Assembly: GCA_910588775.1 (NCBI GenBank) | Contig: CAJURH010000003.1 | Location: 11,358-75,357, forward strand | Source of the DNA: an uncultured Lachnospiraceae bacterium | Lineage (GTDB): Bacteria; Bacillota; Clostridia; Lachnospirales; Lachnospiraceae | Length of the DNA: 64,000 nt | Direction: 5' to 3' | Shown here: positions 7,155 to 16,550 of the stretch, in pieces | Layout of the letters: each line of letters opens with the position of its first letter | Position numbering within the stretch: the stretch's first letter is position 1 | Notes under the pieces: model-generated | What the model was told of the DNA's origin: nothing | The model's database searches: none | The model's input: the letters and a program-made list of their open reading frames with translations, nothing else | Position numbers and translations under genes: made by a program

Positions 7155-8951
7155 ATGAAGACGTGTCAGATGTTGTATCCGAGAGATACCGTTGTTCGGC
7201 GGGCGGTGAGTATGGATGGTATGTGGAAGTTTCAGACGGACGAGCGGCAGGAGGGCCGCGAAAGGGGTTGGATGGGCGGCCTGCCAAAGCCGGATTGGAT
7301 TCCTGTCCCGGCCAGTTTTCAGGATTTTTACACGGATAAGGACATGCGGGAATTCACCGGGGATGTGTGGTATGAGACGGATGTGTTCGTGCCGGGAGAA
7401 TGGGAGGGAATGGAGGTTGCGCTTCGTTTCGGCTGCGCCACTCATCGGGCTGAAGTGTATGTGAACGGAGAGAGGGCAGTTTCCCATGAAGGCGGTTTTC
7501 TGCCTTTTCTGGCGTCAGTGACTGGGATGGTGCGGTACAATGATTTTAATAAAGTGGCGGTCCTGGTCAACAATGAGCTGAATGTGACCAGCATCCCATG
7601 TGGGGAAACGAAGATATTGGGCAGCGGGAAGAAAATGTCCAGGCCCTATTTTGACTTTTTCAACTATTCAGGGTTACAAAGGCCAGTAAAACTGATGGCG
7701 TATCCCAAGGAACATATTGAAGATTTCTCGGTGACGCATCAATTCCAGGGGGAAGATGCGATAGTTCATTATGTGGTGGAGACGAACGGAGACCATTCGG
7801 TTATGGTGGAAGTTTACGACCAGGATTCCAGGAAAGTCGCGGCCAGTGAGGGAAAGGAAGGAGAGCTTGGGATTCCCCATGTGCACAAGTGGGGCATTCG
7901 GGACGGTTATCTATATCGTTTTGTAATTCGCATCCTGGATGGGGAAAGTCTGATTGATGAGTATTACGATTACATTGGGATTCGAACAGTGGAAATTAAG
8001 GGAACGGATATTCTCCTGAATGGCGAAAGGGTGTATTTGAAAGGGTTCGGCAAGCATGAGGACAGCGATATAGTGGGACGCGGTTTTCATATGGGTATGA
8101 TGAAGAGGGACTTCGAGTGCATGAAATGGATTGGAGCCAACTGCTTCCGCACGTCCCATTACCCGTACAGCGAGGAAATTTACCAGATGGCGGATCGGGA
8201 AGGCATGTTGGTTGTCGACGAGGTGGCGGCGGTGGGGCTTTTCAAAAGCCAACTGAATTTTATGGAGGCTTCCACAGGAAAAAAGACGGCGTTTTTCCGG
8301 GAACCGACCATTCCGAAATTGTTGGAAAATCATCTCCAGTGTGTGGAGGATATGATTTGCAGGGATAAAAACCATGCGTGCGTGATTGCCTGGAGTTTGC
8401 TGAACGAGCCGGAGACTACCGACGAGGCGGCGGTTCCGTATTTTGAGAAGATTTTCACCAAAGCAAAAGAGGCGGACCCCCAGAAACGGCCCCGGACTTT
8501 TGCCTTGATTATGAATTCTCTACCCCATAACTGCAAATGTTACCAGTTCAGCGATTTCTTATCTCTGAATCGGTATTATGGCTGGTATATGATGGGCGGT
8601 TATGAGATCGCCGACGCGGAGGCGGCGTTTCGCAAGGAAATGGACGGCTGGCAGGCCAAGAATCTGGATAAGCCAGTGGTTTTCACGGAATACGGGGCGG
8701 ACACGAACCCGGCGGAGCATAAGCTGCCTTCGGTGATGTGGAGCCAGGAGTATCAGGTGGAATATCTGGAAATGTGCCATCGGGTGTTTGATTCTTATCC
8801 GTTTGTGGCAGGAGAGATGGTTTGGAACTTCGCTGATTTCCAGACGACGGAAGGAATTCTGCGGATGAACGGCAATAAGAAAGGGATTTTCACCAGGCAG
8901 AGGCAGCCCAAACAGGCGGCATATTATTATAAGGAACGATGGGAAAAATAA
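7155..8951 (+). CDS. uidA: Beta-glucuronidase, GH2
   Basis: 598 residues, the usual length. It hydrolyses beta-D-glucuronides to glucuronate and aglycone. The N-terminal sugar-binding jelly roll (about 15-180), the immunoglobulin-like domain (about 180-275) and the C-terminal barrel are all present. The acid/base is E418 in SLLNEPE, the nucleophile is E512 in VFTEYGAD, and N574-K576 in GNKKGIF form the N-x-K motif that binds the glucuronate carboxylate. The segment after AAVG (about 31 residues before LENHL) is as long as in the E. coli enzyme, so it fits a Loop 1 type. No signal peptide: cytoplasmic. GGGAGG precedes the ATG. It is the first gene of the uronate region, with its own terminator downstream. 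Confidence 0.96.
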   Translation: MKTCQMLYPRDTVVRRAVSMDGMWKFQTDERQEGRERGWMGGLPKPDWIPVPASFQDFYTDKDMREFTGDVWYETDVFVPGEWEGMEVALRFGCATHRAEVYVNGERAVSHEGGFLPFLASVTGMVRYNDFNKVAVLVNNELNVTSIPCGETKILGSGKKMSRPYFDFFNYSGLQRPVKLMAYPKEHIEDFSVTHQFQGEDAIVHYVVETNGDHSVMVEVYDQDSRKVAASEGKEGELGIPHVHKWGIRDGYLYRFVIRILDGESLIDEYYDYIGIRTVEIKGTDILLNGERVYLKGFGKHEDSDIVGRGFHMGMMKRDFECMKWIGANCFRTSHYPYSEEIYQMADREGMLVVDEVAAVGLFKSQLNFMEASTGKKTAFFREPTIPKLLENHLQCVEDMICRDKNHACVIAWSLLNEPETTDEAAVPYFEKIFTKAKEADPQKRPRTFALIMNSLPHNCKCYQFSDFLSLNRYYGWYMMGGYEIADAEAAFRKEMDGWQAKNLDKPVVFTEYGADTNPAEHKLPSVMWSQEYQVEYLEMCHRVFDSYPFVAGEMVWNFADFQTTEGILRMNGNKKGIFTRQRQPKQAAYYYKERWEK

Positions 8952-8968
8952 AAAGGGCATTATCTGAG

Positions 8969-8996
8969 CCGGGCTGTACGTGCAGTCCGGTTTTTT
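8969..8996 (+). terminator. Rho-independent terminator after uidA
   Basis: CCGGGCTG and CAGTCCGG pair (one G-T) around TACGTG, followed by six T. It separates uidA from the symporter gene, so the latter needs its own promoter. Confidence 0.85.
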
Positions 8997-9157
8997 CGTG
9001 GGAAAGCGATATTTTTGACCATTACATTTGCTTTAGAACGATTTTGTGCATTTCGTAAAAATCCTTGCCATGACTGGTGGGGGAAATTTCCAATGATATA
9101 TTTATTAATTTTTTGAAAATTTTATGTCAGTTTTGCTGTATTTTTCTTGCCCGAACT

Positions 9158-9171
9158 GCACACACTGTCAT
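9158..9171 (+). promoter_or_regulatory. Shared leader motif before the symporter gene
   Basis: GCACACACTGTCAT, 31 bases before the ATG, matches the motif upstream of uidA. A weak -10-like TAAATA follows at 9172-9177 and TTGCCC lies at 9147-9152, so the motif would sit inside the promoter, where a repressor would block it. Confidence 0.4.
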
Positions 9172-9202
9172 TAAATATGGAAAACTGACAAGGGAGGCAG
9201 AT

Positions 9203-10594
9203 ATGGACAAACAGCAGGAAGTCAGGCCGTTTGGTATGGCGGATAAAATCGGTTATATGTTCGGCGATTTTGGAAATGATTTCACATTTATTCTATCGTC
9301 TGCGTTTATGCTGAAGTTTTACACAGACGTGATGGGGATTGCTCCAGGGGTGGTGGGCGCCCTGATGATGGCGGCGCGGTTTATCGACGCGTTTACCGAT
9401 GTGACCATGGGACAGATTGTGGACCGTTCCAAGCCTACGAAAGACGGAAAGTTTAAACCCTGGATTAAGAGGATGAGCGGGCCGGTGGCCATTGCGTCTT
9501 TTCTGATCTATCAGTCGGGGCTGGCCAATATGTCCTATGGGTTTAAAGTGGTTTGGATGACGGTCACTTATATTTTGTGGGGTTCTATTTTTTATACGGC
9601 GGTCAATATCCCTTATGGTTCTATGGTTTCCGCGGTTTCCAGCGATCCCAAGGAACGGGCGGAATTGTCCACCTGGCGGACCATCGGCGCGACTTTAGCC
9701 GGTCTGGTTATTGGCGCGGGCACGCCCATTGTGGCTTTTGTGGTTGTAAATGGCAACACAGTGCTGTCGGGGCCTCGCATGACGGCCATTGCCGGGGTGT
9801 TTGCGGTGGCGGCGATTATTTGTTATATGCTCTGTTTTAAACTGGTGCGGGAACGTATTCCCATTGAAGTCAACAATGAGCGGTTGGATGTGAGCAAGTT
9901 GCTGAAAAGTCTGGTGACGAACCGGGCGTTGTTGGGGATTATCGCTGCGTCTATTTTGCTATTGCTGGCGCAGTTGGGCATGCAGGGGATTTCCGGCTAT
10001 GTGTTCCCCAATTTCTATGGTTCGGCCCAAGCCCAGTCTCTGTCATCGCTGGTTAGCAGCATTGCCATTTTGGTGATCTGTGCGCCTTTTGCCGTGAAGC
10101 TTTCCGCCAGGTATGGCAAGAAAGAGCTTTCCATCGCGTCTTGTTTTGCCGGAGCCGCCGTCTATTTGCTTTGCCTGTTTTTGCGACCAGCCAATGCGTA
10201 TGTTTATGTAATATTTTTCACGCTGGCGTTTGTGGGACTTGGTTTCTTCAACATGGTTATCTGGGCCATGATTACCGATGTAATTGATGATGCGGAGATT
10301 CAGAATGGAGTCCGGGAAGACGGGACAATTTATTCGGTCTACTCCTTTGCCAGGAAAATCGGGCAGGCGCTTTCTTCCGGTCTTGTGGGAGGGCTTCTGA
10401 GTATGATTGGCTACAGTCAGGCCACGGCATTTGATCCGGAAGTGACCCGGAGGATTTTCAACATGTCCTGTATTGTCCCCAGCGTTGGTCTGGCGGCGGT
10501 GGCGCTGGCGCTGCTGTTTATTTATCCTCTGAATAAAAAGCGGGTGGAGGACAATGCAAAGAAACTGGAGCGGTTGCGTGCGGAGCAGGGCTAG
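9203..10594 (+). CDS. GPH-family sugar (glucuronide) symporter
   Basis: 463 residues, about 12 membrane segments, of the glycoside-pentoside-hexuronide:cation symporter family (major facilitator superfamily). Signature parts are GYMFGDFGNDFTF near the start, RFIDAFTDVTMGQIVDRS (about 50-70) and the central ITDVIDDAEIQNGVREDGTI. The ATG at 9203 follows GGGAGG; the longer reading frame from 9077 runs through the promoter region. By position between uidA and the uronate enzymes it most likely brings in glucuronides or free glucuronate (a UidB-like role), but the substrate cannot be read from the sequence. Confidence 0.88.
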   Translation: MDKQQEVRPFGMADKIGYMFGDFGNDFTFILSSAFMLKFYTDVMGIAPGVVGALMMAARFIDAFTDVTMGQIVDRSKPTKDGKFKPWIKRMSGPVAIASFLIYQSGLANMSYGFKVVWMTVTYILWGSIFYTAVNIPYGSMVSAVSSDPKERAELSTWRTIGATLAGLVIGAGTPIVAFVVVNGNTVLSGPRMTAIAGVFAVAAIICYMLCFKLVRERIPIEVNNERLDVSKLLKSLVTNRALLGIIAASILLLLAQLGMQGISGYVFPNFYGSAQAQSLSSLVSSIAILVICAPFAVKLSARYGKKELSIASCFAGAAVYLLCLFLRPANAYVYVIFFTLAFVGLGFFNMVIWAMITDVIDDAEIQNGVREDGTIYSVYSFARKIGQALSSGLVGGLLSMIGYSQATAFDPEVTRRIFNMSCIVPSVGLAAVALALLFIYPLNKKRVEDNAKKLERLRAEQG

Positions 10595-10609
10595 ATCCGG
10601 GGAGGAATT

Positions 10610-11428
10610 ATGAATTCGAACAAATATTTAATCTGCGTGGATTCCGACGGCTGCGCCATGGACACCATGACCAGCAAGCATATCAAATGCTTTGGGCCGT
10701 GTATGGTAAAGGAATGGGGGCTGGAGAACTGGGAAGGCCCTATTTTAAAAAGATGGAACCAGGTTAATCTCTATACGCTGACCAGGGGAATCAACCGATT
10801 CCAGGGACTTTACCGGGCGCTGGAAGAGATTGCCGAGAAATACACGCCGGTGGACGGACTAGAAGAGCTGGGAGAGTGGGTGGAGCATACGCCGGAATTG
10901 TCCAACGAATCCCTGCAGCGGGAAATCGAGAAAACGGACAGCTATATTTTGAAAAAAGCGCTGCGCTGGTCCCAGGCCGTCAACGAAAGGATACAGGCGC
11001 TGGAAGGAAAAGAAAAGCTGCCCTTTCCTGGCGTGAAAGAAGCCCTTGCTTATGCGCGGGATTTCGCGGACCTGGCCGTGGTGTCCTCGGCGAACAAGCA
11101 GGCGGTTCTGGAAGAATGGGAGGCCCACGGGCTGATGCCCTATATGAATGAAGTGATGGCGCAGGACGCGGGAAGCAAGGCCCATTGCATTCAGAAGCTG
11201 GCTAAGAAGGGATACGACCGGGACCGGATTCTGATGGTGGGGGACGCGCTTGGCGATTACAAAGCGGCGCAGGAAAACGGTGTATACTTCTATCCCATCC
11301 TGGCTCAGCGGGAAGAGGAGTCCTGGCAGGAATTTCGGGAAGAAGCCATACCCCGGCTGAAAGACGGAGAGTACGGTGGAAGCTACCAGAAGGAAAAGCT
11401 GGAGGCGTTTATGGAAAACTTAAAATAA
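10610..11428 (+). CDS. HAD-family hydrolase of the uronate operon
   Basis: 272 residues. Haloacid-dehalogenase-type phosphatase: nucleophile motif VDSDGCAMD with D11 and D13, a helical cap (about 20-140), motif II VVSSANKQ, motif III lysine near GSKAHC, and motif IV MVGDALGDYKAA. The bases GGGGAGG precede the ATG, and only 15 bp separate it from the symporter gene. A phosphatase has no place in the standard glucuronate route, so it may clean up a phosphorylated side product or act on a sugar phosphate from another substrate; this is inference. Confidence 0.85.
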   Translation: MNSNKYLICVDSDGCAMDTMTSKHIKCFGPCMVKEWGLENWEGPILKRWNQVNLYTLTRGINRFQGLYRALEEIAEKYTPVDGLEELGEWVEHTPELSNESLQREIEKTDSYILKKALRWSQAVNERIQALEGKEKLPFPGVKEALAYARDFADLAVVSSANKQAVLEEWEAHGLMPYMNEVMAQDAGSKAHCIQKLAKKGYDRDRILMVGDALGDYKAAQENGVYFYPILAQREEESWQEFREEAIPRLKDGEYGGSYQKEKLEAFMENLK

Positions 11429-11450
11429 ATCAAAAAAAGGAGGCACGGCC

Positions 11451-13220
11451 ATGGTTGACTTAAAATCCAATCCCTACTACCTGGATGAGGAAGGCTGTAA
11501 ATGGGTGGAAGACACGATTTCCAGTATGACGGATGAGGAGAAGGTGGGGCAGCTATTCTTTCAGCTCACCCAATCCCAGGAAGAAGACCACTTAAAAGAG
11601 CTGATGGAGAAATACCATCTGGGGGGCTGTCGTTACAATGCGGCGCCGGGAAAGGTCATTCAGGAGCAGAACCGGACTTTGCAGAAATACGCGAAGATTC
11701 CCATCCTTATTGCCTGCAATACAGAGGCTGGCGGGGACGGAGCATGCTCAGACGGAACGCCCATCGGTTCCGAGGTGAAGATTGCGGCCACGGACAATGA
11801 GAAATATGCTTACGCCCTGGGAAAGATGGCCAACGAAGAGGCGGCGACCCTTGGCTGCAACATGGCGTTTGCCCCGGTTTGTGACATTGTGTACAACTGG
11901 GAGAATACAGAAATCATCAACCGGGCCTTTGGAAATGACCCACAGCGCGTGGCCAAGATGAGCGCTGCTTATCTGCGTGGCGCCCACACCGTTCCGGGAT
12001 TCGCCTGCGCCGCCAAACACTTTCCTGGAAACGGCCAGGATTTCCGGGACGCGCACCTGTCTAACAATGTAAATTATTTCGACGAAAACGAGTGGAACGC
12101 CACCTACGGCATGGTATACAAGACTTTATTTGAGAATGGTCTGGAGGCCATTATGGCTGGACATATTATGTTGCCCAGATATGCCAAGGCCATTAACCCG
12201 GATCTGAAGGATAAAGATATGATGCCCGCTACCCTAAGCCGGGAAATCATGACTGGGCTTTTGCGGGAGAAAATGGGATTTAACGGCATGGTAGTCACCG
12301 ATGCGTCCCACATGGTTGCCATGACCAACCGGATGAAGCGGGCGGACATGCTTCCACTGTCCATCAACGCAGGCTGCGACATGTTTCTGTTCTTTAACGA
12401 CCCAGAGGAAGACTACGGGATTATGCGAAAGGCGTACCAGGATGGAATTATCCCAGAAGAGCGGATGCGGGAAGCCTTGACGCGGATTCTGGGCCTGAAA
12501 GCGCACATGGGACTGCATAAGAAAGAAAAGGAAAAACTGGTTCCCCAGCCGGAAGCGCTGGATCAAACCCTGGGAAAAGACGAATACAAAGAGATGCAGA
12601 AAACCATCAGCCGGGAAAGCATAACCTTGGTGAAATATAAGGACAAAGAAACGCTGCCCGTGAAGCCGAAACGCTACAAACGGGTGATGATCGTGCACAT
12701 CAAAGGCGCAGGCGGACCCATGGGCGAAATCATGCGTATGATGGGCATGCCCGGCGGCAACAATGCGGCAGAGCTTCTCAAAAATAAATTGTGTGAAAAA
12801 GGGTTCGACGCGTTCATTTACGAAAGTCCCTTGGAGACCATGAAAAAGCGGGTGGAAGAGGGGGAAAAGCCCAGCCTGAACCTCTACTTTGCCGGAAAGC
12901 ACGCCATTGCTGATTTTGTCAAAGACATGGATCTGGTGATTACCCTGTGCGACGTCCAAAGCGGAAGGCCGGCGTTCGGCATGTCCAAAGGCGGCGGTGA
13001 AATCCCCTGGTACGTATTCGAGCTCCCGGTGATTGTCATTGGCTGCGGCCAGCCCACCATGCTGGCGGACATTCCCCAGGCGAGAACCTACATCAATGTC
13101 TACGATGCCAAAGAAAGCACTTTCGATGCGCTGGTGGAGGCGCTGATGAAAGGGCCAGGGGCATTTAAAGGAAAAGATCCCGTTGACAGTTTCTGTGGAC
13201 TGTTCGACACACATTTATAG
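11451..13220 (+). CDS. Glycoside hydrolase family 3
   Basis: 589 residues. The N-terminal barrel has the NagZ-like motif KHFPGNGQDFRDAH (K189-H190) and the nucleophile aspartate D284 in VVTDASHM. The C-terminal ~200 residues form the second GH3 domain (starting near SRESITLVKYKD). No signal peptide, so it acts on imported oligosaccharides. Enzymes of this branch cut beta-N-acetylglucosaminides or beta-glucosides. Beside uidA and the uronate genes it may free uronic acid from a disaccharide such as a host-glycan fragment, which is inference. 22 bp after the HAD gene with its own AGGAGG site. Confidence 0.85.
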   Translation: MVDLKSNPYYLDEEGCKWVEDTISSMTDEEKVGQLFFQLTQSQEEDHLKELMEKYHLGGCRYNAAPGKVIQEQNRTLQKYAKIPILIACNTEAGGDGACSDGTPIGSEVKIAATDNEKYAYALGKMANEEAATLGCNMAFAPVCDIVYNWENTEIINRAFGNDPQRVAKMSAAYLRGAHTVPGFACAAKHFPGNGQDFRDAHLSNNVNYFDENEWNATYGMVYKTLFENGLEAIMAGHIMLPRYAKAINPDLKDKDMMPATLSREIMTGLLREKMGFNGMVVTDASHMVAMTNRMKRADMLPLSINAGCDMFLFFNDPEEDYGIMRKAYQDGIIPEERMREALTRILGLKAHMGLHKKEKEKLVPQPEALDQTLGKDEYKEMQKTISRESITLVKYKDKETLPVKPKRYKRVMIVHIKGAGGPMGEIMRMMGMPGGNNAAELLKNKLCEKGFDAFIYESPLETMKKRVEEGEKPSLNLYFAGKHAIADFVKDMDLVITLCDVQSGRPAFGMSKGGGEIPWYVFELPVIVIGCGQPTMLADIPQARTYINVYDAKESTFDALVEALMKGPGAFKGKDPVDSFCGLFDTHL

Positions 13221-13237
13221 AGAAAGGGGGGAGAACC

Positions 13238-14326
13238 ATGCAGATGACAATGAGATGGTACGGTTCCAAGTTTGACACTGTTACCTTAAAGCAGATTCGC
13301 CAGATTCCCGGCGTGACGGGAGTTATAACAACCTTGTACGACGCTCAGCCGGGAGAGATCTGGAGCCGGGAGCGGATACGCGCCATGAAAGAAGAGGTGG
13401 AGGCGTCAGGGCTGTCGGTGGCAGGCATTGAAAGCGTGAATATTCACGATGCCATTAAGACCGGAAGCGAAGATAGGGACAAATACATTGCCAATTATAT
13501 AGAAACTCTAGAGAATTTAGGAAAAGAAGGCCTTCGTCTGGTCTGCTATAATTTTATGCCAGTGTTCGACTGGACCCGGACAGAGCTGGCGCGGGAGAGG
13601 GAAGACGGCTCCACCGTACTGGCCTACACCCAGGACGCTGTGGACGCACTGGACCCAGAGAAGATGTTCGCATCCATCGCAGACGACATGAATGGCACAA
13701 TCATGCCAGGTTGGGAGCCGGAACGCATGGCGAAGGTGAAGAGTCTCTTCGAGCTGTACAAAGATGTGGATGAAGAAAAATTATTTGCCAATTTGGTCTA
13801 TTTTCTGGAGAAAATCATGCCGGTTTGCAACGAATATGATATTAAGATGGCCATTCATCCGGACGATCCGGCCTGGAGCGTATTCGGCTTGCCCAGGATT
13901 ATCAACAATAAGAAAAACATTCTGCGGTTGATGGATGCCGTAGACGATCCCCACAATGGCGTCACATTCTGTTCCGGTTCCTACGGCACCAGTCTGGACA
14001 ATGACCTGCCGGACATGATTCGGTCCCTCAAGGGCAGAATATATTTCGCCCATGTGCGCAACTTAAGATTCATCACCCCCACCAACTTCGAGGAGGCGGC
14101 CCATCTGTCCTCCGACGGGACATTCGATATGTACGAAATCGTGAAGGCTCTGTACGACATTGGATTTGACGGACCCATCCGTCCCGACCACGGGCGTATG
14201 ATATGGGATGAGGTGGCCATGCCCGGCTATGGCCTGTATGACCGGGCGCTGGGGGCCACATATCTGAACGGTCTGTGGGAGGCCATTGAGAAATCAGACA
14301 AAAGAGGGGGTAAGACATGCGGTTAA
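13238..14326 (+). CDS. uxuA: Mannonate dehydratase
   Basis: 362 residues. Removes water from D-mannonate to give 2-keto-3-deoxy-gluconate (KDG). It begins MRWYGSKFDTVTLKQIRQIPG, contains the family segment LRLVCYNFMPVFDWTRT and the metal-site regions AIHPDDPAW, FCSGSYG and FAHVRNLR, and ends with IRPDHGRMIWDE. All are typical of UxuA, a Mn/Fe-dependent barrel enzyme. AAAGGGGGGAG precedes the start. Its 3' end overlaps uxuB by 10 bp, so the two are translationally coupled. Confidence 0.96.
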   Translation: MQMTMRWYGSKFDTVTLKQIRQIPGVTGVITTLYDAQPGEIWSRERIRAMKEEVEASGLSVAGIESVNIHDAIKTGSEDRDKYIANYIETLENLGKEGLRLVCYNFMPVFDWTRTELAREREDGSTVLAYTQDAVDALDPEKMFASIADDMNGTIMPGWEPERMAKVKSLFELYKDVDEEKLFANLVYFLEKIMPVCNEYDIKMAIHPDDPAWSVFGLPRIINNKKNILRLMDAVDDPHNGVTFCSGSYGTSLDNDLPDMIRSLKGRIYFAHVRNLRFITPTNFEEAAHLSSDGTFDMYEIVKALYDIGFDGPIRPDHGRMIWDEVAMPGYGLYDRALGATYLNGLWEAIEKSDKRGGKTCG

Positions 14327-15894
14327 ATGAACAGGGTTTGCAGGAAGAGAAGGACGCATGGGAGGCGGCTGGCTATCGGCTTCCCCAGTTCGATCACAAG
14401 GCTATGGTGCATTTAACCCGGGAAAATCCCTTTTGGGTTCATTTTGGCGCAGGCAATCTGTTTCGCGCATTCCAGGCCAACGTGGCGCAGGATTTGCTCA
14501 ACCGGAAAGTCTTGGACCGGGGTGTTATTGCAGTGGGCGATTGGGAAACCATGGAGAAATTAAGCCATCCCCACGACGACTATGCGGCGCTGGTCACGTT
14601 GAAAGCGGACGGAACCATAGAGAAAACCATTGTGGGAAGCGTGGCGGAATACCTGACCATGGACCCAGGGTATGACAAGGAATACAACCGATTGAGAGAA
14701 ATCTTTGTCCAGGAATCCCTGCAAATGGTCACTTTCACCATTACGGAGAAAGGATACAGTCTGACCGAAAGCGACGGGTCTTTTACGTCGGAAGTGGAAA
14801 GAGATCTGCAAGAGGGGCCGGAAAATCCCCAAAGCTTTATGGGAAAAGTGGCGGCGCTGCTTTATGCTAGATTCAAAGCCGGGAAAAAACCGGTGGCCAT
14901 GGTCAGCATGGACAACTGTTCCCACAACGGGACACGTCTGTACGAGTCCATCTCCGCTTTTTCCATCCAGTGGTCAAAAAGCGGGAAGACACAACGCGAG
15001 TTTGCCCAGTACACGGCAGACCCGGAGAAGGTATCCTTTCCCTGGACCATGATTGATAAAATAACTCCTCGGCCAGACGCGTCTGTGGAAGCGATTTTGG
15101 AAAAAGACGGCATTGAGGACTTAAAGCCCATCGTCACCAGTCGGAACACCCATATCGCCCCTTTTGTCAACACCGAGGAATGTCAGTATCTGGTCATTGA
15201 GGACGCATTTCCGGCCGGGCGGCCGCCGCTGGAGCAGGGAGGGCTTATTTTCACAGACAGGGAAACCGTGGACAAGGTGGAGAAGATGAAGGTATGCACT
15301 TGCCTGAATCCGCTGCACACGGCGCTGGCCGTATTCGGATGTCTGCTGGGATTTGACACTATTTCCGACGAGATGAAGAATGACACGCTCCGAAAACTGG
15401 TGGAGGGAATTGGGTATCGCGAGGGACTTCCAGTGGTGGTGAACCCTGACGTGCTGGACCCACGGAAATTCCTGGACGATGTGCTGAATATTCGTTTTCC
15501 CAATCCGTTTATGCCGGATACCCCTCAGCGCATCGCCACAGACACATCCCAGAAGCTGGCCGTTCGATTCGGAGAAACCATCAGGGAGTACCAGGCTTCA
15601 GCCGAACTGGATGTGAAAAGTCTCAAGTGCATTCCGCTGGTATTTGCCGGATGGCTTCGGTATCTGACGGGGGTGGATGACGAGGGAAAGACGTTTCAGC
15701 TTAGCCCAGACCCGATGCTGGACGCTCTTTGCCCTTATGTGAAAGATGAGAATGTAAAACCCATTTTGGAAAATGCCGAAATTTTCGGCCTGAATCTGTA
15801 CGATGTAGGCATGGCCGACAGGGTAGAGGGATATTTCCGGGAAATGCTTGACGGGCCAGGGGCCGTGCGCAGAACTTTGGAGAAATATGTGTAG
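14317..15894 (+). CDS. uxuB: Fructuronate reductase (mannitol dehydrogenase family)
   Basis: 525 residues, a long-chain NAD-dependent polyol dehydrogenase. It reduces D-fructuronate to D-mannonate. The N-terminal nucleotide-binding part begins NPFWVHFGAGNLFRAFQANV, and the catalytic region has the N-x-x-H pair N331/H334 in CTCLNPLHTALAV. Longer than E. coli UxuB (about 486) but similar to Firmicute members. Position between uxuA and eda makes the substrate assignment solid; related enzymes act on tagaturonate or mannitol. Confidence 0.92.
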   Translation: MRLNEQGLQEEKDAWEAAGYRLPQFDHKAMVHLTRENPFWVHFGAGNLFRAFQANVAQDLLNRKVLDRGVIAVGDWETMEKLSHPHDDYAALVTLKADGTIEKTIVGSVAEYLTMDPGYDKEYNRLREIFVQESLQMVTFTITEKGYSLTESDGSFTSEVERDLQEGPENPQSFMGKVAALLYARFKAGKKPVAMVSMDNCSHNGTRLYESISAFSIQWSKSGKTQREFAQYTADPEKVSFPWTMIDKITPRPDASVEAILEKDGIEDLKPIVTSRNTHIAPFVNTEECQYLVIEDAFPAGRPPLEQGGLIFTDRETVDKVEKMKVCTCLNPLHTALAVFGCLLGFDTISDEMKNDTLRKLVEGIGYREGLPVVVNPDVLDPRKFLDDVLNIRFPNPFMPDTPQRIATDTSQKLAVRFGETIREYQASAELDVKSLKCIPLVFAGWLRYLTGVDDEGKTFQLSPDPMLDALCPYVKDENVKPILENAEIFGLNLYDVGMADRVEGYFREMLDGPGAVRRTLEKYV

Positions 15895-15906
15895 GAGAAA
15901 AAGCAA

Positions 15907-16545
15907 ATGCATGAAATACTGGAAAAAATCAGAAAAATTGGAATCGTCCCGGTAGTGGCGCTGGATGACGCCAAGGATGCGCTGCCTTTGGCGGAAGCTT
16001 TGCAGCAGGGAGGGCTGCCCTGCGCGGAGATTACCTTCCGCACCCAGGCGGCCGAGGAAGCCATACGCCTTATATCCCGGGAATGTCCAGAGATGCTGGT
16101 GGGCGCGGGCACCGTACTGACCACAGAGCAGGCCGACCGGGCGGCGGCGGCAGGCGCAGAATTCCTGGTGAGTCCCGGTTTTAATCCTCGGGTGGTGAAA
16201 CATTGTGTGAAAAAAGGCATTCTCATCACGCCCGGCTGCTCTACGCCCAGTGACATTGAGCAGGCGCTGGAAAACGGCCTGGACGTGGTGAAATTCTTCC
16301 CGGCGGAACCATCTGGAGGGCTGAAGATGATACAGGCGCTGGCGGCCCCTTACGGTCAGGTGCGGTTTATGCCCACTGGAGGGATTCACCCGGAAAATGC
16401 CCGGGAATATTTGAGATGTAGCCGGGTGCTGGCCTGCGGTGGAAGCTGGATGGTCAAAAGTGAACTGGTTAAGACGGGCGCGTTTGATAAGATCAGGCAG
16501 TTGTCCCAGGAGGCGGCTCAGATTGTGAAGGAATGCAGGGGGTAG
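15907..16545 (+). CDS. eda: KDPG aldolase
   Basis: 212 residues. Splits 2-keto-3-deoxy-6-phosphogluconate into pyruvate and glyceraldehyde-3-phosphate, and usually also acts on 4-hydroxy-2-oxoglutarate. Class I barrel: catalytic E41 in AEITFRT, the substrate-binding GAGTVLT, Schiff-base lysine K129 in DVVKFFPAE and the phosphate loop PTGGI. It begins 12 bp after uxuB and its end overlaps the upstream in-frame extension of kdgK. Last step of the pathway encoded here. Confidence 0.95.
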   Translation: MHEILEKIRKIGIVPVVALDDAKDALPLAEALQQGGLPCAEITFRTQAAEEAIRLISRECPEMLVGAGTVLTTEQADRAAAAGAEFLVSPGFNPRVVKHCVKKGILITPGCSTPSDIEQALENGLDVVKFFPAEPSGGLKMIQALAAPYGQVRFMPTGGIHPENAREYLRCSRVLACGGSWMVKSELVKTGAFDKIRQLSQEAAQIVKECRG

Positions 16546-16550
16546 ATGGG

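Noticed and set aside
12234..13214. 326-codon open frame on the minus strand
   Set aside because: Lies wholly inside the GH3 gene in the opposite strand; no ribosome-binding site, repetitive His/Phe-rich composition and no family likeness. A shadow of a GC-rich real gene.
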